DNA of 25,190 nt from Hypsibius dujardini (taxonomy: Eukaryota; Tardigrada; Eutardigrada; Parachela; Hypsibiidae): the NCBI GenBank assembly GCA_001579985.1, contig LRSR01007240.1, forward strand, positions 1-25,190, written 5' to 3'. Position 1 is the stretch's first letter; each line of letters begins with the position of its first letter. Below, piece after piece: positions 1 to 9,209 of this stretch. Under the pieces are notes generated by a model. The model saw nothing but the letters and a program-made list of their open reading frames with translations. It made no database searches and was not told the DNA's origin. The translations under genes and the position numbers were made by a program.

Positions 1-1497
1 TCCATGTCGTTTGATTTGAAGCCCTTCAATCACATTTACAGCAAACAGCAGTGTTGGGGTCTATCTCTGTGCAGGGTGATTAGAAAAAGCAAGCAAGCGA
101 ACACAAGAGGAGGAGGCAAAAAATGATACTCGAACAGTCCGATTGTCCACACGTATCTGTCACACAAGACGCGCGCCCGGCAAGTCGCGTTTTTCTTCAT
201 CAAAGACAACTGCAAATGAGCCACACTAATTAGGTATAAATTAGGCCAAAAAAGCGAAATGTCCACGATGCTGCCAGCTCAATCAATCAAAACAAATAAA
301 ATTAAACTAATAATTACATTAAATATATATAAATATTAAATATATTTATCTATATTTATTATTTATATTATACATTAATATATATATATAATATATTTGT
401 CTATATTTATTATTTCTATTACATATAATTATATATAATTATAAAATATATTTATCTATATTTCTTATTTATATTCTATATTATTATATCATTAATATTA
501 AATATATTAAATTGAGCCCACGGACATTTTTGCCGACATTATATTTATACCCGCCGATTAGAATTACAGCGTAATTAAAAACCCTCACGGCGGATTGATT
601 GGTGCTTTGGGTTCGGTTCTTTGTCTTCAACTCCACAAAATGATGCGGTCTGTTTTGCGACCTCCCTGACACGAGTCAGTCAGAAGTCACACACACACAC
701 ACAGAGACACACAGACACACAGAGAAAGGAGAGGGAAAAAACTGACCCAGCTCCTGCGGCGGAGACAATATAAGCAGAGGAAAGTTCAGCGAACTCGAAC
801 TCACTCTCGCTCTCTCTTGATGTCTGTCTGTCTGTCTGTCTGTCTGTCTGCCTGCCTGTCTGTCTGTCTTCTCTGTCGTCAAAGACACGAAACTGCTTCC
901 CAGTTCCAAGCGCCGGCGAGCGATCGACACTTGGCCGCCACTTTCACAGAGACTTCCATCTATCCTTCCGCACGAAACACGACTTGCAAAGGAAGAAATC
1001 CCCGCGACAACAATCAATCAATCAATCAATCAATCGATGCTGGAAAGAATCACCAGAACTTCCAAATTTTCGGCTGATCCGAAAACGATTTTGCCAAGAG
1101 TGGTTCATGCTCAAGATACAACAAATCAACCTACTCATGTCAGTCACAAACATTCGCCTAGCCATGCGATTAACTGATCGAACGCACCACAGACTGAAAC
1201 AAAGCGAACAGGAATGACTCGAAATTCTCGTCAATCAAGACAATCAACCAACGGTATATCACACAAACACATATACATACACACAATCAAGTCAATCAAC
1301 CAAAGGGACAACAAACACGCACGTAATCCAATCAATCAACCAACGATTGGCACACTGAAGACTGACCCAATCCACGATTCAGACAAAACGGCGCCAATCA
1401 ATGAATCCAGCAACGACAGACAATTGAAAAACACAAACCGACCAACCCGCAGAATCGACCAACCCGCAGAATCGAGCAATCAAACCGACTGACTCAC
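1..1497. other. Left-edge region: AT-rich tract, TGTC and TCAA repeats
   Basis: 295-515 is almost pure A/T with three degenerate copies of TATATTTATCTATATTT (341, 392 and 447). Near 768-775 a TATA-like ATATAAG precedes a CT-rich initiator-like stretch, followed by (TGTC)12 at 821-869. A (CAAT)n run is at 1011-1036, with degenerate TCAA repeats to 1480. It is probably intronic for the minus-strand gene whose exon ends at 1498. No exon could be supported. Confidence 0.5.
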
Positions 1498-1955
1498 CCG
1501 ACAACTCCCGGGCTGTAGCGCTTGGTCTTGGGGCGCCACGGTGTGCCGCCGTACTCCCTCGTCAGGGAGCTCGGCACGGACACATCCGCGGCGAGGACAC
1601 TCGCGCGGTTCTCGCGACTCCCCAAGATCTTGGTGGTCTGCGTGGCCGGCGGCGCAGGGCGGGTGGAATGCTGATGTTGCAGTTGAAGAGGTCGCTGTAT
1701 CATCCCTCCTCCCTGCTGCAGCGCCATCGCCAGATATTCCGCCGGAATGCCCTGCAACGAGCGGGAATCGAATCCACGATGCTGCTGCTGCTGTGGCATC
1801 ATTCGGTGGTGGAATCCGCCGGTCATGTGGCCGTGGTTGGGATGTTGGTGTTGCGGCTTGTTCGCGCCCTTGGTGATGTCGCTCCAGTCGCGGGACGCCC
1901 TGCCGAGCTGCTCCGGCTGCAGCCAGACGGCCTTCGGTAACAGCGACACGGCCAT
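1498..1955 (-). CDS. First coding exon of an unrecognised Gln/His-rich protein (partial, continues off left edge)
   Basis: I do not recognise this protein. The exon opens with an ATG (1955-1953) in good context (CCCCCGATGG) with an in-frame TGA 21 nt upstream, so this is the likely start. It encodes 152 residues plus two bases of the next codon and ends at a strong donor, GTGAGT, at 1497-1492. The N-terminus (MAVSLLPKAVWLQPEQLG) and the segment around RDWSDITKGAN look ordered. The middle is rich in His, Gln and Met (an HRMMPQQQQHRG-like stretch), and the end is basic (WRPKTKRYSPGVV). Such composition is common in RNA-binding or transcription cofactors, but that is only inference. No downstream exon could be assigned; the rest probably lies to the left of the window. 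TCAA arrays on both sides have the polarity seen in introns of the other minus-strand genes, suggesting a long multi-exon transcript with a 5' leader reaching beyond 3.5 kb. Confidence 0.6.
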
Positions 1956-4900
1956 CGGGGGGTTCGGCTTACTTCAGGTGGGAGAAAACAGCCTCAGAGT
2001 GAGGGGAGGAGAAAATACGTCCGCGGCGTCTCCAATCAATCAATCAATCGATCAAGCGAAGGATCTTCCCGGTGAGTTGGTGCCTTCTTTAAAAGGTAGA
2101 TGGACGGGTGGACCTTGGCCCCGGCAGCGCCGCGCGCCCGGTTTTGTCCGGAGGTGAGTCCGCGCCGCGTGTGAAGGTTATCTCTACAGGAGAGGAGAAG
2201 GAGACAAAGATGAGGGATAAGGCAGGTGTGAAGATTGCTAAGAGACACCTTTGTTGTCTGTGTCTATCTGTTGTCTGTGTCTGTGTGTGTGTGTGACTGT
2301 AAACACATCAGCTGAGAAGGTTCGAAAAAGTTTTCAATTCTTAGCGGTTACCGATAATTGTAATTAATCAATCGAACCATCGAAATCGGGCTACGTGAAA
2401 AAAACAATAGGAAAAACTACGGACCGGTCAAAGTTAGAGCCATTTTTCCCCTATCACAAAAACAGTCAGTTAAGCAACAGAAAAATTTATGACAATGGGA
2501 TTTTCCACAAAATAAACTTCATTTCATTGATTTTAAGGTCGAAGCAAAGGGATTCGTGAATATCGATCTCGCGAAAAATCATTGGTCGATTTTAACTTTT
2601 TTATAAACTATGTTACAAGCAAGGCCGACAAGGGATGGTCCAAGTTTGGTGCTACCTACCAATCAACCTACCAATCAATCAATCAATCAATCAACCAATC
2701 AATCGACCAATCAACCAATCAATCAATCATCCAATCAATCAATCAGTCAATCAAATGGAGTGTTGTGCTGCTGGCTCCGGTAGATCTCAATCAATCAACA
2801 AATCAATCCAAATGACTCATTCGACTAAAATCCGGAGTCGTCGAGCAGGTGAGGAACAAAAAACTTACAGCATTCCTACCGCGAAAGTTGGAATGACAAA
2901 AAATTAGTTTTTAATTAGGTTGTATTCAGGCGCCAAGACGAAAAAATGGGCTGAAGGAATGTTGAAGAACTGGAAGTGAAAGTATTCCATTCGTTCGCGG
3001 AAGAAGCAAAGCCAATAAAAAAATACACTCAATCAAGTCAATCAATACTACGAAAAAATCAAATTATAAGAAAACTGGCACACTTCCAACCAGCGCCGCC
3101 GTCCAGGTGAACTGGTACAAAATCGAGTTGCGCCAATTTTTCAAGCATAAATTTCCAATTTCCGCGGCTAGATAAAATTTCATCGAAGCCAAAGCAGGAC
3201 AAAGGAGAGGAAAGTAATGGTATAATTAACACTTACACGTCAATCAATCAATCAATCAAGCGAGTGTTGACGGCCAGCTTCAACTAAAATCAACCAGCTG
3301 TGGGACATCAATCAATCAAGCGACTGTTGACGACCAGCTTCAACCAAAACTAACCAGCTGTGGGACGTCAAATCCGCGCACATTATGAAAATCTAAATCT
3401 CCATTGTCGTGGGAAAAAATTAGTAAGCTCTCCTGAGTTGGTTATAATCACGTGTGCGAATGAACAACGCGGGAATAAATCGTAAATTCAACCGGAATTG
3501 ACCGTCAATCAAACAATCAATCAAACAATCAATCCTTAACGGCAATGCCGACGTTCCGTGGTCTGTAAAGAGTATTTTGAGGGGCAAAAATGAAATCCAC
3601 TTACGCACAGGCGAGGAGAAGAGAAAGTGGGTGAGGCGACACAATATGGACCAGCCAGTAGGGGGGGAGCAATGAGGGATGAACAACGTATGTGATGTGA
3701 TAATGCGGGACGAACGCACGGGATGAGGTTTAATGTGCGCGCGCGCACACAAACACACGCAAAACAGGGAGAGAGAGAGCGGCAGGTTGATGACGTCCGC
3801 GAATTAACGAGGAGAGAGACGGAGAGAAAGTGCAACGGGACCGCGGGACGTATACAGCAGCAAGCGGATGGAAGGAAAGTTCCAGGCGCCGGCTGACTGA
3901 CTGACTGACTGACGGAATGAAAACAGCCAACCTGACAGCAGCAACCAAAGAGTATAGAGAGGGAGAGTCCGACCATACTGCCATCGAATAAACACACTCA
4001 CCTCGCACGTCACCTCGCAACTTTAATCAGGCCACCCCGAAATCGAATCACTTGTCTCGTACAGTATCTCACGCACCGCCCACAGATCCTAATTTTTGCC
4101 GACAGACGGCGCGCGAGATAGGGTATTCAGACAGAAAGAACATTTTGGCTGATCCGCTGATTCAAAACAAAAATTGAGACCATTGAGCTGACGAAAAAAA
4201 ATCGTATTTTTATAAAATTGGTCATTTATTTTTATAGAATTTACTTACGAGAAAGTTTTGTCACTAAAGAATTTCTAAAGCCGAAAAAAATCATGAAAGC
4301 CGGCGCATGTACACTGCTTGTTGACTGCCGTAGCCAATTGGCCCTACTGGTTACATGTAGGAGGAGCTACACAACACTCAGTTTTTCACTAGCCGAACTA
4401 CCGTAAATAGACAAATGGAAACGCACCACAACCTAAGTGTCGGAGATTCGGTGTCTCTTCGTAGAATATGGTTTGAATTAGCTCTGGCGTGTAAATTCTC
4501 TTTGAGCTGCAACAGCAGCCGCATACACACACACAGCAGCGACAGACAGGCGGCGCACGAACTGATTTCGCCGAATCGGCAGATCGCACTTGGCTGAGTG
4601 TGTGTTGTCTGTTAGCCTGTGTGGTGGTGCCCGGGTTTTCCGCTGCCTGTGTCAGTGTCTGTCTGTGTGATGGGGCGGCGCCGGATCGATAACTGGGCGC
4701 ACTTGTTGCGAACGAGGAGTCTTCTCTTCAACTGATTTTCTTCATTCCACTAGCAGTTGTGTAGCTGCATTTTTCGGGTTCGAAGTGTCGAGGAGATGAT
4801 GAACATGACTCATTCCTGTCACAGCTGCCGAAATTTAGCGAATATCCGTTTTAAATACTAGTTCGCCGTATAGACTGAGTACAAGCCAAAACGGCGCGCG

Positions 4901-5090
4901 ATTCCGCGAGTGAGTTAATTTGCAAAGAAAAAGAATGACGTATCGCAAAAAGTGAGTCATCAGTTCATTCAGGATGAGCCGCCGCGTTTCCGGTGGAATT
5001 GGAAGCGAGAAGGATGCGTGCCACGTGGCTGATAGAATACATTTCCAACGACAAACTCCACTTCCAATTGGAATTCCACCGAGCAAGCAA
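1956..5090. other. Upstream/leader region of the unrecognised minus-strand gene; TCAA-rich, no coding exon seen
   Basis: TCAA arrays lie at 2033-2056, 2659-2754, 2788-2810, 3239-3366 and 3504-3534. A GACT run is at 3895-3913 and a GCGC/CACA run near 3738-3760. The minus strand at 2215-2180 has a pyrimidine-rich acceptor-like stretch ending in TAG. From about 4000 to 5090 the sequence is unique-looking, with GTGT-rich patches near 4600-4670 and an imperfect inverted repeat of GTGGAATTGGAAG (4993 and 5061-5079). Open frames here are short and unrelated to known families. Confidence 0.5.
3247..3366. repeat. Two tandem 60-bp copies joining TCAA units to unique sequence
   Basis: 3247-3306 and 3307-3366 align without gaps with a few substitutions. 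Each contains ATCAATCAAGCGA followed by a unique block ending CCAGCTGTGGGAC. Confidence 0.9.
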
Positions 5091-5101
5091 CAGATGGCGC
5101 T

Positions 5102-5685
5102 GGGATCGATTACTGTGTTAGTGCTATTTGTTGATTTATTTTAAACTTCAAAGATCTTTTGCATGGTTAAAAAAATCAATTTCAAATACTATTTATTTTA
5201 ATTTTATTAAAAGTAAAAAAACTGAAATCCGTATTTAAAAGCATTTATTATTCAAAATCATTTAAGAATTATATTTAAAGGTACTATTAAATTTATTGAA
5301 TATTTTAATTGAAATCCAACGATAATAAAACACTTAAATAAACTTTCAGTCGTTGCCATTTTCGCTTACAGCCGATCGACGGTTTTTTCTTGCAGGAAAG
5401 AACACCAAGGTTGATGGAACCACAGTTACCACATATACGGAACCGGAAGCAACCGGAATTCCTCCGAGCACATATGGAACCCCAGACAGTGCTCCACACA
5501 CAGTCACCGAGGAGAAGTGCCTGTCTGTGTCACTCCTCCTCGGAACGGTGCGAGAGTTCGTCGTATTTCAGCAATGTTTCTTAGTTTAGATTTGCCTTCA
5601 GCAAGTATTGCGACTTCTCCAGTGAGTGTGATCGACTCCATCTCATACACGGAATCGTGTCTCAGTCGCTGGCTAGTATGAAGGA
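5102..5685. other. Intergenic AT-rich DNA followed by a Thr/Pro-coding open stretch
   Basis: 5140-5340 is AT-rich and featureless. At 5395 a good acceptor (TTTTTTCTTGCAG) precedes an open stretch rich in Thr, Pro and Glu codons to about 5520, but every frame closes by about 5590 and no match to a family is evident. I do not call a gene. Confidence 0.4.
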
Positions 5686-6010
5686 AGGGCCCTGGAATAG
5701 GCCACTTGAATTTCCGTACCCTGGAATGGGCCACCGGGCGGCAGGGGGCGCTCTGTTACAAATTAATCGAAAACAGAGCAGTTACTGCATAGTCAGCGCC
5801 ATCTATAGCGAACTTTTTCTAACTGTCCAATCATTTCGTTTTTTAATCATGATCTCACACCTTTTTTTATCTGATACGCGTTCCACCAGGTTATTAATTA
5901 TTTTCTGCCGCTTAGGACCTTGGTGATAGCCAAAACTTGTGTGGAAGTTGTGATCCCAGGTTGGCCCATTAAAGGGTACGGGAAAGTCAGGTGGCCCATT
6001 CCTGTGCCCT
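5686..6010. mobile_element. Putative element bounded by ~50-bp inverted repeats
   Basis: The left arm at 5686-5735 contains CCGTACCCTGGAATGGGCCA; the right arm at 5959-6010 is its inverted counterpart (TGGCCCATTAAAGGGTACGG), about 80% identical by eye over 52 positions. A third, degenerate copy in the right-arm orientation is at 6388-6431. The core (about 220 bp) has no coding potential but carries two CTCF-like cores (5743 and 5795). No flanking duplication was found. Confidence 0.6.
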
Positions 6011-6020
6011 TACCTCATAG

Positions 6021-6166
6021 TAGGGATGGCATCAAATGACGAAAAGCTACAGTTTTGATTTGATTTGATTTTGAAAGTCATTTGATCCTTTGATTTCTTA
6101 TCACTCCTTCTTGCCACGAAAATTTGATTTGATTTGATATGAGTTTGACATTTGCTGCCATCCCTA
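6021..6166. mobile_element. hAT-like MITE, 146 bp, with 8-bp target-site duplication
   Basis: Terminal inverted repeats start TAGGGATGGCATCAAATG on the left and TAGGGATGGCAGCAAATG on the right complement (one mismatch in 18). Flanks are CCTCATAG (6013-6020) and CCTCATAC (6167-6174), an 8-bp duplication with one difference, the length typical of the hAT superfamily. The interior is TTTGATT-rich and non-coding. Confidence 0.8.
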
Positions 6167-6890
6167 CCTCATACCGTATGCCCGCTATGCTCAAGGGACA
6201 GCTAAGACCCGCCTCCCTCGCTATGGCCCTGCACTCGATTGAACGTTCAATCTGATTTACTCATCTCTGATTGGCTCACTTCGTACAGCTTACTCCTTGT
6301 GCTCGATTGATTGATTGGGCAGTTGTGCTTGTCCGTATATTTCTCCCTATAGTGGTAATTTGCTGAACGGCACTGAAAAGGCACGGCCCAGGTTGGTTAA
6401 AATGTACGGGTAGGGCAGTAAAGTGTCCATTGAGATCGCAAGCATACGGTAGTCTCGCTAAGTCGAGGGAATACGAAGAATCATTCTACTTCCGGTTAAG
6501 GACTAGACTAAAAATTCTCACTCGCCAAAAGTTAAAAAATAGTCAAGTCGATCAATTTGTCTGTCTCTCTGTCTGTGTAAATGTCTGTTTGCATGCATGC
6601 ATGTCTGACTGTTTCCCTGTCTATTCTTCTGCCTGTCTGTCGACAGCTTGTCTGGCTGTCCGTGTAAATGTCTGTTTGCATGCATGTCTGTCTGACTGCT
6701 TCCCTTGTCTATTCTTGTGCCTATCAATCTGTCCGCCAATTTTTGCCATCCCCACTTCCGGTGAAACTGCAAAGCAATCCGTATGTTTTTTATCAACGCC
6801 GCTCGCTCCTATGCACTCGAGCAGGTCTTTAGCAAGACGGAAAAGAAGAACAGCATCAAACGGATCTCCCAACACCGTAATTAAGACCTT
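6167..6890. other. Spacer downstream of RPL11
   Basis: Contains a short TTGA run (6303-6318), the third degenerate copy of the inverted-repeat arm (6388-6431) and the CTGT-rich block. No AATAAA was recognised near the RPL11 stop. Confidence 0.5.
6561..6720 (+). repeat. Degenerate TGTC-rich repeat with an internal duplication downstream of RPL11
   Basis: CTGT-rich low-complexity DNA just past the RPL11 stop. A longer unit containing GTAAATGTCTGTTTGCATGC occurs twice, near 6576 and 6664, about 88 bp apart, so this is a small tandem duplication of an already repetitive unit. Confidence 0.7.
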
Positions 6891-8623
6891 CTATTTCGCT
6901 ACAGTCTTGGCGGGAAGAATGATGCCCTCATACTGCAACGGCAGAAAAGAACAAGAGTCAAGCCTCACGATCAAAATCCGACAAGAAAGACAAAGTAAGC
7001 GAAAGGAACGTACCTTCTGTTGGAACCACTTCATGCCGTCCTTCTTGTTGAGTCGGTGGTTGAGGCCGACGTGGCCGGTCTTCCGGCGACGGTTGACGAC
7101 ACCGAACCCGGGCCGACCTAAGACGACGTAAAAGTCCATACCGTAGATACCGATTCCAGGGTCGTACTTGATGCCCAGATCAATGTGCTCCTGGATGCCG
7201 AAGCCAAAGTTCCCGTTGTGGGAGAAGCAGTTGTCTCTGAGTTCGTACTCGCGCACCTGCAACGGGGGAAAAATTGAGTCGTTTTAATCGAAAACTAAAC
7301 TTATTTTATTTTATTAAATTCTATTTTAAATAAATTCGAACACGTTATTTAAACACATAATCAATCAATCAATCGACGAATTCTCCAGCAAGATGAAAAT
7401 TTGCAATTTAGAAACACATCCTCTAAACGAAACGAAGCGCTGAAATGTGAGCTCATATGAATTTAAGAATATTCCAACAATGCTACAGTGCTACGAAAAA
7501 TGAGAAAACTTGTATATAAAAAGCAATGTGTAACGTGTTAGCGCGTTTTAATCAATCAATCAATCAAATTCTTAAATCACCGCACTAATATGCCTTTAAT
7601 AAATATATTCGCTCATTAATAATTATTCGTTAAAGCGTCCCGAAAGGTGAATTAACTTGCAGAAATGGCGAACAAAACCTGAAGCGTGCAGGAGATGGCG
7701 GAAATAAACCGCAATTAAAATGTTTAATTCTGACAATTTTCCGTCAATCAACCAATCAGCCAGTCAATCAACCAATCAGCCAGTCAATCAACCAATCAGT
7801 CAATCAGTCAATCAACCAATCAGTCAATCAACCAGTCAGTCAGTCAATCAATCAGTCAGTCAGTCAATCAACCAATCAACCAATCAGCCAATCAGTCAGT
7901 CAGTCAGTCAGTCAATCAACCAATCAGTCAGTGCGTCAGTCAATCAATCAACCAATCAGTCAGTGAGCCAGTCAATCAACCAGTCAGTCAATCAACCAAT
8001 CAGTCAGTCAATCAACCAAAGGCCTTTGACGTACCTTCAAACCCTTGTCCAGGATTTCCTCGGCTTTAGGTCCGCGCACCGTGCAATGTACTGCAATCTT
8101 CTCGTTACGGCGGATTCCAAAGGAGCGCACAGTGTATCGAGCTGGAAAAACGGAGAAAATAATCTTGAGACACCCCGTTAATACACACAAAAACCTAGAC
8201 GCAATAGCAAAAGCGAAAAACATTTCATGTCCTAAAATTGATCCCAAAACTAAATGCGCGACCACGCTATAAAATGCCTCAGCAAAACCACGTGATCGAG
8301 CGGGATATATGAGATGACACGATGGAGCTCCTCGACATTTCTTTTACCTTTTGAAAAGACGGGTGTCTGGCCGGTGAGCTGTTCCAACACCTTGGCGGCA
8401 CGCGTCAGCCTATCTCCGGACTCGCCGACGCAAATGTTCAGGCAGAGCTTCACGATCCGCAGCTGGCGCATGGGGTGCTTCTCCAGGTCGTGCTTCTCCT
8501 TCTTTGCCACGATCTTTTTGTTGTCCAAGATCGGCTTCTTCGCTGCCTTCGCTGCCGGGGCCTGAAATCAGCACACGTCAAGGCACGGCCATGCTCATCC
8601 GGTGTAGAATACTTACGGCCATT
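6891..8623 (-). CDS. RPL11: 60S ribosomal protein L11 (uL5), 5 coding exons, complete
   Basis: Structural protein of the large ribosomal subunit; in the family it contacts 5S rRNA and L5 in the central protuberance, and in vertebrates the free protein inhibits MDM2. Coding exons on the minus strand are 8618-8623 (Met-Ala only), 8348-8561, 8035-8141, 7014-7256 and 6891-6932 with TAG at 6893-6891; total 612 nt, 203 aa. All introns are GT-AG and phases agree. Diagnostic blocks are [11 protein letters not shown]-type (here [17 protein letters not shown]), [47 protein letters not shown] and [11 protein letters not shown]. The family usually has 178-196 aa; the excess here is an Ala/Lys-rich N-terminal extension of about 25 residues before the conserved HPMRQL. 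The two-codon first exon is a common ribosomal-protein gene design. It is divergently paired with PDCD5. The third intron is mostly a tetranucleotide array. Identity is certain; exon ends are hand-placed. Confidence 0.97.
7743..8020 (+). repeat. Mixed CAAT/CAGT tetranucleotide array in RPL11 intron 3
   Basis: About 280 bp of CAAT units interrupted by CAGT, CAAC and CAGC variants, reading as TTGA/CTGA on the RPL11 sense strand. It begins only 14 nt after the intron's 5' splice site. Smaller arrays of the same family lie at 7356-7376 and 7551-7567 in the same intron. The open reading frame through it encodes only Asn-Gln-Ser repeats and is not a gene. Confidence 0.9.
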
Positions 8624-9209
8624 TTTAGAAATTTCCTCCGAGATGGGATGAACGCGGCAAAGGGGATAGATTTCACGGAGACCCAGATGAGAGAGAGAGA
8701 TGTGCACCGCAAACGCTGTCAGGGTTCGCTGTGTGATGAAGACGCAGCATGCTCTCAATCGGCTCGCGGGTCGGAGCACGCGGCCGGCTGGCGGGCAACG
8801 GTTTAAATCCGCCCAATCAAAAAGCAAGCTGTGCCTTTCTCCCTCTCTTTCCTGAGTCTGCATTTGAAAGTCGCAATGTTAAAATGAGTCACCTACTTTG
8901 CGTTAGATTTTCGGATTAGGTGCTCTGCTTTTGCTACACTTGTTTTGGCAAAATAAATTTTATATTTGTTTGCAGCACAGTTCGTGATTCGACAGCGCAG
9001 TTCGTGATTCGAGACCAACCGACCGGCCCGCTTGCGAGCCGACTCCACCTCTTTGTGGGCGGGCTTTCAGGGGTCCTATTGCTGGACCCTTAAATCAGAA
9101 TTCCATGTTTACCTTTTTCTCCGCCGGATTTCCCTCCGTACTGTACGACCAATTATTCAATTAAAAATCTCTAGATTTTCTTGCGCTTCGAATATATCTT
9201 CCCTGAAGA
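8624..9209. promoter_or_regulatory. Shared divergent promoter region of RPL11 (minus) and PDCD5 (plus)
   Basis: The two start codons are 586 bp apart and face away from each other. On the RPL11 side, the minus strand at 8665-8659 reads CCCCTTT within a pyrimidine-rich run; this could be the TOP-type transcription start usual for ribosomal-protein genes (inference, about 40 nt upstream of ATG). A 20-bp direct repeat built on CAGTTCGTGATTCGA lies at 8976-9015. No clear TATA box or CCAAT box was seen near either start. Nothing else recognisable was found here. Confidence 0.55.

Noticed and set aside
1-266. Possible minus-strand exon after an acceptor-like TTTGCAG near 218
   Set aside because: The phase from the donor at 1497 would hit a stop after two codons; the open frames do not join in phase.
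3536-4020. Overlapping minus-strand open frames rich in Cys, Ser and Leu
   Set aside because: Several frames are open at once over low-complexity GAGA and GACT sequence; no splice-supported coding exon could be built.
5396-5589. Thr/Pro-rich open stretch after a good acceptor
   Set aside because: All frames close before the next strong donor (GTGAGT at 5622), there is no start context and no recognisable homology.
6430-7131. Plus-strand open frame of 233 codons
   Set aside because: It is antisense to RPL11 exons 4-5 and runs through CTGT repeats; codon content is Cys/Leu/Ser from the repeat.
7720-8181. Asn-Gln-Ser repeat open frame
   Set aside because: It is a translation of the CAAT/CAGT array in RPL11 intron 3.
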